A stretch of DNA of 64,000 bases from Corynebacterium riegelii (lineage in GTDB: Bacteria; Actinomycetota; Actinomycetes; Mycobacteriales; Mycobacteriaceae). Positions 9,440 through 18,534 of the stretch are shown here, piece after piece. The notes under the pieces are model-generated. The model made no database searches. It was given only the letters and a program-made list of their open reading frames with translations, and had not been told where the DNA came from. Where the stretch lies: contig NZ_CP068159.1 of the NCBI RefSeq assembly GCF_016728505.1, positions 868,001 through 932,000 of the forward strand, written 5' to 3'. The translations under genes were made by a program, and so were the position numbers. Numbering within the stretch: the stretch's first letter is position 1; each line of letters opens with the position of its first letter.

Positions 9440-9880
9440 TTAAAACGGCAGGTCGGGCAGTTGCTTGCGGACGTCCGCGAGCACCTTATCCACCTGCTCC
9501 TTATCCATCTGCAACGCCATATTTAGCAGTGCGGTGATGATGCCGATGACAAACAGGATGATGCCCGTCGTGCTCACCTCAGAGAAGTCACCCGAGGAAA
9601 ACGCACGCAGAATAGTCAGCGTGTCGGACTTCTGCTCCGTGGTCGTCGGGGTGGTGGTCTTGGTGGACTTCGTCACCGTCACCGTTGGCTTGGTGGTCAC
9701 GGTGGTGGTCACCGTCGAGCCCGGGGTGGGGGTTGCAGTGGCTGTTGGTGTTTCGGTGCCTGTGGCAGTTGCTGTTGCTGTTGCGGTTGGGGTCTCGGTT
9801 TCAGCGTCAGCGTTACTGACCAAAACAGTGGCGCACATGGCGGCTGTAGCCAGGCCAATTGCGGTGCGGGTGCGAATCAT
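9440..9880 (-). CDS. Thr-rich secreted or surface protein with C-terminal membrane segment
   Basis: A 146-residue protein of unknown family. It has an N-terminal signal sequence (RTRTAIGLATAAMCATVLVSNADAE), a low-complexity Thr/Ala/Pro stretch (about residues 27-85) rich in TAT and TPT repeats, and one hydrophobic segment (GIILFVIGIITALLNMAL). A short charged tail ends the chain. The Thr/Pro stretch is a plausible target for actinobacterial protein O-mannosylation. It lies 13 bp from rmlA and upstream of it, so it may be first in that operon. Confidence 0.7.
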   Translation of the reverse strand: MIRTRTAIGLATAAMCATVLVSNADAETETPTATATATATGTETPTATATPTPGSTVTTTVTTKPTVTVTKSTKTTTPTTTEQKSDTLTILRAFSSGDFSEVSTTGIILFVIGIITALLNMALQMDKEQVDKVLADVRKQLPDLPF

Positions 9881-10249
9881 GCATGACAGTGTATGTCATC
9901 GATCGCCGCATGGTTGACTGATCGGTCGCGACATGGCGGGCAAGCAGGTGCCTCGGTGTTCAACCTCTTGGGGTGACGGGTTTTTGGGGCGGGGTGGCCC
10001 CAGTTGGGCTCGGTGAAGTCTCGTTTAGCGGTGCGGTTCGAACGGTTGTTTGGCATTTTCTTATCGACGGAAAGAGCGTGTAGAGGTAGGGGTCTATACT
10101 GAATGCAACCGCCAGCATGTGTGGTGAATGTGCATGCGGAAATAGTGCAATAAATGCTGGTTTACCCCTTGCGTATAGAACGGTTTGGCGGGTATAATTA
10201 GGGGCACAAAACAACGGGAACATAGGGAACACAACACTGGGGGTAGACC
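9881..10249. other. Intergenic region between divergent genes
   Basis: The region carries no plausible gene. It separates the Thr-rich protein (minus strand) from the DUF222-HNH gene (plus strand). It is poorer in GC than the flanking genes, especially between 10060 and 10240. A second -10-like TATACT is seen at 10095-10100 without a good -35. Confidence 0.5.
10169..10198 (+). promoter_or_regulatory. Probable sigma-A promoter of the DUF222-HNH gene
   Basis: A consensus -10 TATAAT (10193-10198) lies 18 bp after a -35-like TTGCGT (10169-10174). Transcription would start about 45 nt before the GTG start of the HNH gene. Confidence 0.6.
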
Positions 10250-11728
10250 GTGGGCGAACCATACTTCCGCACACAGCGACCAGAAGATCCACTAAGCACG
10301 TTCAGTCAAGGCATTCGCGATATTTACTGGAATGCCTTCGGCCACTTCGCCACACCCGGGGCAAGTGTTGATATTGATGACTTCGACGTGACTGTGGTGG
10401 CCATGAGGGAAGCAACCGGCTGGACTAAAAGCTCGGTTGAGCAAGCGATCTTCTCCCATGCACGCCTGCAACACTTACCGAAGCTACGAGCCCTCCAGGC
10501 CAAGACGCGTGTGATGGATCTGCAGCATTTACGCGCCATCGATACCGTGCTTGCCGAGCTTGGCCCAGACATTACGGATGAGGCGTATGCCGAGTTCGAC
10601 GAGATGTTGACTACTACGTTTACCCCAACCCGGCCTGGGCAACACACCCCACAAACCACCACGATTACTCGTCGTATCCGGGAGATGATTAAACGTATTG
10701 ACCCAACCTGCGCTTATCAGCCGAAGCGACGCCAACAGCGAGTTGCGCAGGCACACGCGGCTGATGATGCGGTGATCTTTGACGTGTCTGCACAGTCCGG
10801 CACGGTCAAAACACTGGTTACGTTGGCGACCAACCCGTTGACGGCACAGGTCGTGCGTAACCACGTCTTGGCCACCGCACGGGAGCATAAAACCTCCATG
10901 GCAGATGCGATGGTCAAACTACTGTCCGGGGAAATCACCCCAACCAAGACCACGCTGCATGTGTTTGTGCCGAAAGACCGCGCACCTGGTGGGCCAGCCT
11001 ATGTACCAGGGGTTGGGGCACTGACTCCGGAAGCCACCGCGGCACTCGATGATCTCCTGGCGTCAGCGAAGGTCACCGAAGTGGATATGGAGGCGGAACT
11101 TCAAGCACATACGGATAGCTACACCCCGACCGAAGCAATGCGACGAGTCGTGTGCGCACGCCACACGCATTGTGTATTCCCGGGATGCAGTGTGCCGTCA
11201 TTGAGGTGTCAGTTGGATCACCGGATCCCGTTTGGCCAGGGTGGCAAAACCACACCGGGAAACCTCTACCCGTTGTGTCAAAAGCACCACAACCTGAAAA
11301 CCGATAAACGTGGGTTCTATGTTCCGGATCCGGATACGGGTGAAATCTTGTGGCTTTTTGCCAACGGCACGTATGAAACCTGCACCCCAGATAGCTTGAT
11401 TGCGCACAACACGAACGCCGCGGCGCCACGGTGGAAGTCAAACCTTGAGCAAGTGTGCCAGCGTCGCAGCCGAGTGGCGCAGTTTTACGCCAAGGGCCAC
11501 AAAATATTGGATGATTTTGATAACCACCACAACCTTGACTTGGCCGATGCCCAGATCGCAGCGTTGGAGGAAGAATACGGCCTTATCTTCCCAATCAAGG
11601 CAGTGCTTCCGGAGCCGTTGCCAAAAGAACCCGATTTTTTCGAACCACCATTCCCCGACCCAGAAGATGCCTACGCCTGGTCGGAGAACTTCGACCCAGC
11701 AGAACTGGTCGATACCCGACCCCAATAA
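10250..11728 (+). CDS. DUF222 domain protein with C-terminal HNH endonuclease domain
   Basis: A 492-residue protein of the actinobacterial 13E12-like family. The N-terminal 280 residues are the helical DUF222 part. Around residues 300-365 is an HNH nuclease fold: CARHTHCVFPGC, QLDHRIPFGQGG, GNLYPLCQKHH, with two zinc-type Cys pairs and the H-N-H residues. The C-terminal tail is acidic and proline-rich. The biological role is not established; members are often multicopy in corynebacteria and mycobacteria. The start is GTG at 10250. It interrupts the rml block and is followed by a duplicated 3' sequence, so insertion here by recombination is possible. Confidence 0.85.
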   Translation: MGEPYFRTQRPEDPLSTFSQGIRDIYWNAFGHFATPGASVDIDDFDVTVVAMREATGWTKSSVEQAIFSHARLQHLPKLRALQAKTRVMDLQHLRAIDTVLAELGPDITDEAYAEFDEMLTTTFTPTRPGQHTPQTTTITRRIREMIKRIDPTCAYQPKRRQQRVAQAHAADDAVIFDVSAQSGTVKTLVTLATNPLTAQVVRNHVLATAREHKTSMADAMVKLLSGEITPTKTTLHVFVPKDRAPGGPAYVPGVGALTPEATAALDDLLASAKVTEVDMEAELQAHTDSYTPTEAMRRVVCARHTHCVFPGCSVPSLRCQLDHRIPFGQGGKTTPGNLYPLCQKHHNLKTDKRGFYVPDPDTGEILWLFANGTYETCTPDSLIAHNTNAAAPRWKSNLEQVCQRRSRVAQFYAKGHKILDDFDNHHNLDLADAQIAALEEEYGLIFPIKAVLPEPLPKEPDFFEPPFPDPEDAYAWSENFDPAELVDTRPQ

Positions 11729-11740
11729 GGGAATGCAGGT

Positions 11741-11783
11741 AGCCAGGTTCAAAACAAAAAACAGGCCATTTTTCCGAGGGAGG
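11741..11783 (+). repeat. Imperfect direct repeat downstream of HNH gene, copy 1
   Basis: Begins AGCCAGGTTCAAAAC and ends TTTTTCCGAG. It matches copy 2 at 11914-11957 at most positions over about 43 nt, in the same orientation, 173 bp apart. Confidence 0.65.
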
Positions 11784-11913
11784 CCTCGGCGTGGTTCCTG
11801 ACTTGGGACAAATGAGTGACGAAATGAGCGCCGAACTTTCACCAACCACAAGCCCAAGCCCAAACCCAGAGGCCACAATGTCGAAGGGATCTTCAACGAC
11901 CAACCGCGACCCA

Positions 11914-11957
11914 AGCCAGGTTCAGAACCGAAAAACAGCCCGTTTTTCCGAAGAGGC
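11914..11957 (+). repeat. Imperfect direct repeat downstream of HNH gene, copy 2
   Basis: Begins AGCCAGGTTCAGAAC and contains the small hairpin GAAAAAC-AGCCC-GTTTTTC. It may be a relic of a tandem HNH-gene 3' end or a duplicated terminator. The rest of 11729-12034 holds no convincing gene. Confidence 0.65.
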
Positions 11958-12034
11958 ACGGGGCCGTCGTGGCTTCAGGCAATGCGGGAGCTCCCAAGCA
12001 GTGAGCTCCGAAACGTGTCAGCAGAAAACCCCAA

Positions 12035-13387
12035 TTACAGATGCGCAGCAAGGTGGATAGCAAGTGCCGCACGCCAATTCATCGGCTGGAACCCGGTCGC
12101 CTTGATCTTGCTCAAATCCAGCGTGGAGTGCACTGGCCGCGGCGCCTCCGGGCCGGCAATCTCGGCATACTGCTGGGTGGTCACAGGTGTTACATCCGCA
12201 GGATCTTTGCCCACGCCCACGAAAACCGCCATAGCCATCTCATCCCGACCCACCGCATCACCATCAGACGACAGGTTGTACACGCCAAACTCCGCCTTCG
12301 TCCGTAGCAGGTGATCGATGCCCTTGGCCAGATCTTCCGTCCAGGTGGGGCGGCCCACCTGGTCCATGATCACGTTCACGCTCTTGTCTGCAAGGGCAAG
12401 CTTGGCCATGGTGTCCATGAAGTTCGCGCCGTCGCCAAACACCCAGGAGGTGCGGATCACGTAGTGGCGCCTCGCGGTCTGCGCCGCCGTATCGCCCGCT
12501 GCCTTGGACGCCCCGTACGCCGACAGCGGGCTGGCGTGCTCGGCTTCGGTGTGGACTTCGACGGTGCCGTCGAAAATGTAATCGCTGGACACGTGTACCA
12601 ACGTCAAGTCGTGCTCATTGGCCACCCGGGCCAGCGCCGCCGGCGCATCCGCGTTCACGGCCCAGGCGGTCGCGCGGTCAGATTCTGCGCCGTTGACGTC
12701 GTTATACGCAGCGCAATTCACAATCGCGCTGTAGCCCGAGAAGTCAAAGCCCTCCGGAATCGCCGTGATGTCAAACTCCTCGCGAGTGACATATTCCGCA
12801 CGATCCTCGCCCCACAATTGACGCAGCGCCCTGCCGAGCTGCCCGTTCGCGCCCGTGACTAGGACCTTCTTTGGCGGGACGGGGGTGGATTCGCTGAAGG
12901 GGGGATGTGTGGCGTCGGCAAGCGAAAGCTCTGTTGGCGCAAGCGGCCAGTCAATCTCCTTGTAGGAGCAGTACGCGTAGGTGCCGTTCGGGTTGTAGCG
13001 CTGGTTGACCAGGTAAATGTAGGCCGTGTTGTCCTCCAACGTCTGGAAACCGTTGGCCACACCCCGCGGCACAAACACCGCCTGGCCAGGGCCGATCTCG
13101 ATGCCGAAAGTCTCGCCGAGAGTGGGGGAATCCTCACGCATATCCACCCACGCGGCAAACACCCTGCCCGTGGCAACCGAGATCCACTTATCCCACGGCT
13201 CCGCGTGCATCCCACGCGTCGTGCCAGCCTTGGCGTTGAAACTGACGTTGTTCTGCTTCGGCTGCAGCAGCTGACCAGCCCAGTTCTCCTTGAACCAGCC
13301 GCGGTTATCTTCGTGCAGCGGCAGGGTGTGGACGCTCAGGCCTTCGATCGGGGTTGTTGTTTGGGGCAATTCGGGCAATTCGGACAC
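12035..13387 (-). CDS. rmlCD: Fused dTDP-4-dehydrorhamnose 3,5-epimerase / dTDP-4-dehydrorhamnose reductase
   Basis: A 450-residue bifunctional enzyme for the last two steps of dTDP-L-rhamnose synthesis. Residues about 10-160 are the RmlC cupin with its catalytic His in TTRGMHAE (His61) and GQAVFVPRGVANGFQ. Residues about 173-450 are the RmlD reductase: NAD(P) motif VTGANGQLGR, SSDYIFDG, catalytic YGASK, and RTSWVFGDGANF. The domains join through the linker SESTPVPPKK. The start is GTG at 13387, with AAGGAG 5 nt upstream. RmlC-RmlD fusion is known from corynebacteria; here no frame break is seen. Confidence 0.95.
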   Translation of the reverse strand: MSELPELPQTTTPIEGLSVHTLPLHEDNRGWFKENWAGQLLQPKQNNVSFNAKAGTTRGMHAEPWDKWISVATGRVFAAWVDMREDSPTLGETFGIEIGPGQAVFVPRGVANGFQTLEDNTAYIYLVNQRYNPNGTYAYCSYKEIDWPLAPTELSLADATHPPFSESTPVPPKKVLVTGANGQLGRALRQLWGEDRAEYVTREEFDITAIPEGFDFSGYSAIVNCAAYNDVNGAESDRATAWAVNADAPAALARVANEHDLTLVHVSSDYIFDGTVEVHTEAEHASPLSAYGASKAAGDTAAQTARRHYVIRTSWVFGDGANFMDTMAKLALADKSVNVIMDQVGRPTWTEDLAKGIDHLLRTKAEFGVYNLSSDGDAVGRDEMAMAVFVGVGKDPADVTPVTTQQYAEIAGPEAPRPVHSTLDLSKIKATGFQPMNWRAALAIHLAAHL

Positions 13388-13433
13388 AGCTCCTTAGGGT
13401 ATCCCAGGGTTATGTGGGAGTGAATGGGGATCG

Positions 13434-13509
13434 GATGCAGTAATTTCCCGAGATGGTGCAGCCACCTGGGCGAACGGGGGCCGAAATGCAGCAATTTCCA
13501 AATTACTGC
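13434..13509. repeat. Intergenic repeat family C, copy C1 (76 bp)
   Basis: Lies between rmlB and rmlCD. Perfect terminal inverted repeat GCAGTAATTT (13437-13446) with AAATTACTGC (13500-13509), core CACCTGGGCGAA, and a 22-nt hairpin at the 3' end (13488-13509). It aligns with 48396-48471 and 62977-63052, all 76 bp long. Confidence 0.8.
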
Positions 13510-13537
13510 GCAACCGCAACCCCAACGACACCCACCA

Positions 13538-14536
<999 letters not shown>

Positions 14537-15754
14537 CTATGCTACTCGAACCCGTGCGCCCCACAGCCCGATGACGTGCACAATCGCACCCGCCAAAGGG
14601 CCCGCGAACAGGGCGACAACTACGGCGGTAACCACACCCCACGGCGCGGCGAAAAGCACCGCGAAGGCAACCACGGAGGCGGTGAGCCACCCGGCCACGT
14701 ACCACCCGTGGCGCTGCAGGGCGAGCACAGCCACGCCGGTGATCATGAGGGTGCCCATGAAAGCGGAGGCAAACGTCAGCAGCGCAAGCGTGCGCCCAGG
14801 CACGAACAGTTCCGGCGGGAATGCCAGCTGCAGAATCCACGGCCCCAGCAGCCATGCCAGCGCAAACCCGACCACACCCAGGCCGAGCACAGCCACCACC
14901 GGCCCCAAAAGTGCACGGTAGATGTGCTTTTGCTTCTCGACGAAGCGCACAACCAACGCCGCCTGAAACCTTTGAAGGGGCACCAACACTGGTGCACGCG
15001 TAAGGATCACAGCGTTGTTAATGGCGGCAACCAGGATGGACACGGAGGCATCATTATCCGGAAACGCCGCGGACACGGCGGTGGGGAACCCCGTGATCAG
15101 CGCGGCTGACGCGCCGGAGGCAAGCATGGCGGTAAAGACGCGGCCGACGAACGCCTCACGGTCCACGTCCAGCGCGATGCGGATGCGGGAGCGCGCTTCA
15201 CGCGAGACACCCAGGATCACCACCCAGCTCACCGCGCCGATGACCGTGATCAGCAAAAACGCGGGCAGCCCCCAGCCCAGTGCCCACGCCACCACGGCCA
15301 GCACCAGGCGGATGCCGGAATCCAGCGCAACCAGCGCCGCGTACTGGTTCCACAGCTGCGCGCCGGACAAAATACCCGAAAGTACCGCCTGGAAAACATA
15401 GCTGACCAGGCCAAACACCAGCAGCGTGGTGGCCGTGCCGGGGGACATGGGCACCCAGGCCCGCATCGCCCACAAGCCAAGGCTTAGGCCCACAAGCACC
15501 ACAAACGTTGCCGCGGCAGCGCCGAAGCGCCAGGGATTCGCCGTGCCGCGAGAGCCAGTTTCGCTTGACGACGCCACAGCGCGCGTCGTTTCGTGCGTTA
15601 TCCCGTCGATAAGACCCGCGGAGGCGAAAAACAACCCCCAGAACGCGGTGAAGTAACGGTAGGCGCTGCCGGTGTCCAGCGCCCAGCCAGCCACCCACAT
15701 GAGCACGAACCCGGCGAGCGCCGAAAAGGCGGTGGCCAGCGTCAGATTTCTCAT
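14537..15754 (-). CDS. Polysaccharide flippase-like membrane protein
   Basis: A 405-residue protein with about 11-12 predicted membrane helices. Its pattern resembles Wzx/MurJ-type exporters (MATE-like fold), but no short diagnostic motif is present, so the call rests on topology and neighbours. It sits directly before rmlB and after an M1 peptidase gene. A role in moving a lipid-linked, rhamnose-containing glycan across the membrane would fit. No paralogue is seen in the window. Confidence 0.6.
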   Translation of the reverse strand: MRNLTLATAFSALAGFVLMWVAGWALDTGSAYRYFTAFWGLFFASAGLIDGITHETTRAVASSSETGSRGTANPWRFGAAAATFVVLVGLSLGLWAMRAWVPMSPGTATTLLVFGLVSYVFQAVLSGILSGAQLWNQYAALVALDSGIRLVLAVVAWALGWGLPAFLLITVIGAVSWVVILGVSREARSRIRIALDVDREAFVGRVFTAMLASGASAALITGFPTAVSAAFPDNDASVSILVAAINNAVILTRAPVLVPLQRFQAALVVRFVEKQKHIYRALLGPVVAVLGLGVVGFALAWLLGPWILQLAFPPELFVPGRTLALLTFASAFMGTLMITGVAVLALQRHGWYVAGWLTASVVAFAVLFAAPWGVVTAVVVALFAGPLAGAIVHVIGLWGARVRVA

Positions 15755-15768
15755 GAGCTATCGGAGCC

Positions 15769-17028
15769 TTATCGGATCTTCGGCACGTCGGGCAGCTCCG
15801 TGTGGTTCAACCATGCGTCCATGATCCCGGCGATGTCCACGCTAGGTGCGGCCGCCTTCAGCGCATTCTTCAGATCGAAGGGCTCCACAATGCCGTGCGT
15901 GGACTTGGCCACATAGGAGCGCACGCCGCTAAAGAACGCCTCATCACCCATGGCGGCGCGCAGTGCGTGCAAGGTGATCGCGCCGCGCTTGTACACCCAG
16001 TCATCAAACATGTGACGCGGGCCCGGGTTGGCAAGGGTCACGGTGGGGGTGGGGAGTTTGGCGTAGTGGTGGTTCACCGAGGCGTCGATAAGCATGCTGC
16101 CCTGCGCATCAGCCCACAGCCACTCGGCGTAACAAGCGAAGCCCTCATTGAGCCAAATGTCATCCCACTGCGCGATGCCCAGCGAGTTACCAAACCACTG
16201 ATGGGCCAGCTCATGGGCAATCAGGCGCTCATTGCCGCGCGTGTGGTTGCGGCCAAAAATGGACTGGCCGGCCGCCTCAAGCGGGATCTCCAACGTCTCA
16301 TCGTGCACGATCGCCGTGTAATGCTCATAGGGGTACGGGCCGAAGCAAGTCTCGAAGAAGTCCAGCATCTCCTGCTGCTTGGCAAAATCCCCCAACTGCA
16401 GGCCGCGCGGCAGGTACGCGCTGGTGTTGCGGCCAAGTTTGTGGTGCACAAACTGGCCAACGTTCACAGTGGCCAGGTAGGTCGGCAGCGGGCGAGACGT
16501 CTGCGTAGCAATGACCTGATACGGCTGGTCCGGACGCAGCGTAATGCGATACGTGGCCTTCTCATCAGGCGTGTCATCGCACGGGAACCACGTGGGCGCG
16601 CCATTCGGCTGGTTCGCAGTCAACGCGCCGTTTTCCAGCTCCTCCCACCCCAGCTGGCCCCAAGACGTACGACGCGGGCGCGGGGTGCCCGTGTACCGAA
16701 TAGTCAGCTGGAACTCCGTATCCACCGCAATATCCTGCGTAAACGTGATACGCAGCTTGTTGCGGTAATGACGGAAACGCTTAATCTCCCCATGCGTTGT
16801 GGTGACGCTGCGCACCCGCAGGTTATCCATCAAATCCAACGTCATGTGGTTCAAATCGCGCCACGGCGTCAACGTCAACGTGGCGGTGGCGTCCACATAG
16901 TTCGGACCCACCTTGTAGTTCATCGCCACGTCATAATGCGTGACGTGGAACCCCAAGTTGAAGTCCACGCCCGTGTACTGATCACGATGCCCGGGGACCG
17001 GGGTTGAGCGGAGCCGATGAGTAGTCAT
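15769..17028 (-). CDS. M1 family zinc metallopeptidase
   Basis: A 419-residue protein with the gluzincin signature HELAHQWFG (His272, Glu273, His276) and the third zinc ligand in WLNEGFACYAEW (Glu295). The usual exopeptidase motif GAMEN is replaced by LEAAGQ near residue 250, as in several short bacterial M1 enzymes, so the substrate preference may differ from that of aminopeptidase N. The chain ends soon after the catalytic domain; the large C-terminal helical domain of PepN is missing. No signal peptide is visible. It is followed by the flippase-like gene with a 14-bp gap. Confidence 0.88.
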   Translation of the reverse strand: MTTHRLRSTPVPGHRDQYTGVDFNLGFHVTHYDVAMNYKVGPNYVDATATLTLTPWRDLNHMTLDLMDNLRVRSVTTTHGEIKRFRHYRNKLRITFTQDIAVDTEFQLTIRYTGTPRPRRTSWGQLGWEELENGALTANQPNGAPTWFPCDDTPDEKATYRITLRPDQPYQVIATQTSRPLPTYLATVNVGQFVHHKLGRNTSAYLPRGLQLGDFAKQQEMLDFFETCFGPYPYEHYTAIVHDETLEIPLEAAGQSIFGRNHTRGNERLIAHELAHQWFGNSLGIAQWDDIWLNEGFACYAEWLWADAQGSMLIDASVNHHYAKLPTPTVTLANPGPRHMFDDWVYKRGAITLHALRAAMGDEAFFSGVRSYVAKSTHGIVEPFDLKNALKAAAPSVDIAGIMDAWLNHTELPDVPKIR

Positions 17029-17089
17029 AATGTTCGGCCATTCTAGCCCGCCGCGGCACAGGGCTGGTTATCGCTAGCTTGGGTCGGGG

Positions 17090-18247
17090 CTACATCCCAA
17101 ACGCCGGGGCGATGGTGGTGAACCAGGACTTCTCCAGATCCTCACGCCAGTACGGCCAGGAGTGGGTGCCCACATTGCGCATCTCGTACGTTGCCGGAAT
17201 GTTCAACGCGTCGAGCTTCGTCTTCAGGTCATGGGTGCACTGGTTGATCGCGGCCTCAATCGCACCGCCCTCAACCTGCAGCGTTACGGCAGCAACCTGC
17301 GCAACAACCTCAGGCGCACCCTGGCCAATCAGGTAGCTCACCTGGTCCTGGCGGCCCGCAAGGCCCGTAGCGGAAGAGATGTAGAGCGCGGTACCGCGCA
17401 GACGCTCAGCGTTGAGCAGCGCGTCGTTCCAGCGGTTGTACGGCCCGCCCATCGGACCCCACATCATCTCCGGGGTAACGGTTTTGAAGTCAGAGTAGCC
17501 ACCGCGGTTCACCGTCACGCGGGCGAAGTTGTAGCCGTGCAGCGAGCTTGTAGACGCACACCCGGAGAACGACGCCGCCGCATCATAAAAGCCCGGATTG
17601 TGCTGCGGCAGCAACAGCGAAGACGTGGCGGACATGGAGAAACCAACAATCGCACGACGGTTGTCAGCGTTTAAGGTGCGCTCAATCGGGCCCGGCAGCT
17701 CCTTGGTCAGGAACGTCTCCCACTTCTGCGGTCCGCGCAGGTAGTTGGTGTTGAGGTTCGTCTCCACCCAGTCGGTGTAGTAGGAAAACGCGCCCGCCTG
17801 CGGGATGACCACGTTGACGCCCTTACCGGCGAAGAAGTCCTTCACCGGCGCCATCTTCAGCCAGTCCTGGTTCTGCTCCGCGCCGCCAGCACCGTTGAGC
17901 AGGTAGATGGTCGGCGCGTTTGCCACGCGCTGGCCCTGCGGGTTCGTCGCCGGCACAACGGCAACAGGGATGTCCCTGTTCATCGACGGCGAATGGACCA
18001 GGTAGCTCAGCGCCGTCTTGTGGTCTACCTGCTGGGTCCATTCTTGAGGACGATTCGCGTTGACCACCATTGGCGGGTTCGCCTTAGCGTCCCAAAGCTT
18101 GATCGTGCCCACCGGCGTCTGGCCAGCAACTTGGGCGGGTGTAACAGTCGCCGCGTTGGCTGGGATAGTTGCGGTGACGGTACCTGTGGTGATTGCAGCC
18201 GCGGTCAGGGCGGCAAGGACTGCAGATGCGGTGCGCTTCAGGCTCAT
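17090..18247 (-). CDS. Secreted corynomycolyltransferase (antigen 85 family)
   Basis: A 385-residue exported acyltransferase that moves corynomycolic acid from trehalose monocorynomycolate onto trehalose, arabinogalactan or protein. Signal peptide: residues 1-33, ending near ANAA. The nucleophile is in GFSMSATSS (Ser204), and the His of the triad is in VGTHSWPYW (His362). The oxyanion region is YLLNGAGGAEQNQDW. Trp-rich and Gly-rich segments match the Ag85 alpha/beta-hydrolase fold. It lies beside a 35-aa peptide gene and a second mycolyltransferase, the usual corynebacterial clustering. The exact Cmt number cannot be assigned. Confidence 0.9.
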   Translation of the reverse strand: MSLKRTASAVLAALTAAAITTGTVTATIPANAATVTPAQVAGQTPVGTIKLWDAKANPPMVVNANRPQEWTQQVDHKTALSYLVHSPSMNRDIPVAVVPATNPQGQRVANAPTIYLLNGAGGAEQNQDWLKMAPVKDFFAGKGVNVVIPQAGAFSYYTDWVETNLNTNYLRGPQKWETFLTKELPGPIERTLNADNRRAIVGFSMSATSSLLLPQHNPGFYDAAASFSGCASTSSLHGYNFARVTVNRGGYSDFKTVTPEMMWGPMGGPYNRWNDALLNAERLRGTALYISSATGLAGRQDQVSYLIGQGAPEVVAQVAAVTLQVEGGAIEAAINQCTHDLKTKLDALNIPATYEMRNVGTHSWPYWREDLEKSWFTTIAPAFGM

Positions 18248-18345
18248 GACTGGCTATATTACGGTCACACAAGACAAATTGTGTAACAATAATGAACAAT
18301 TGCCACATCGTGTCTCAAGAAACATCAAGAAAAGGACAGTGAACA

Positions 18346-18453
18346 ATGATCATTGAAAACGCACAGCTGCAGATCAACGAGCTCCTCGGCCAGCTGCTCC
18401 ACTTCGGCTCCTCTGCGTCCTCCCAGATCGCCTTCGGCCTAGGCATGTTCTAA
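18346..18453 (+). CDS. 35-residue peptide, candidate envelope (porin-like or O-mycoloylated) peptide
   Basis: The frame runs ATG 18346 to TAA 18451-18453. The product begins MIIENAQLQINELLGQLL and ends FGLGMF. AAGGACA lies about 8 nt before the ATG and a strong terminator follows 14 nt after the stop, so a complete transcription unit is present. The peptide is short, amphipathic and has no signal peptide, like the PorA/PorH/ProtX peptides of C. glutamicum. It holds four serines (GSSASS region) and lies between two mycolyltransferase genes. Known porin peptides are not clearly homologous, so function is an inference from size and context. Confidence 0.6.
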   Translation: MIIENAQLQINELLGQLLHFGSSASSQIAFGLGMF

Positions 18454-18466
18454 AACCCTAAAACGC

Positions 18467-18515
18467 AAAAAACATCGGGTAAGCGGTTATGCGCCGCTAC
18501 CCGATGTTTTTGTTT
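18467..18515. terminator. Strong terminator after the 35-aa peptide gene
   Basis: A long stem pairs AACATCGGGTA with TACCCGATGTT plus an inner AGCGG/CCGCT helix. T-rich tails on the plus strand and A-rich sequence on the left mean it may also end transcription from the convergent mycolyltransferase gene. Confidence 0.9.
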
Positions 18516-18534
18516 TGTAAGGCTTTTCGCTGAC

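Noticed and set aside
10250..11728. HNH gene as a homing endonuclease, intein or prophage gene
   Set aside because: DUF222 architecture is that of a known actinobacterial family; there is no intron or intein boundary, integrase or phage structural gene nearby.
12035..13387. rmlCD fusion as an assembly error joining two genes
   Set aside because: The linker is in frame without ambiguity, and the fused form is known in corynebacteria.
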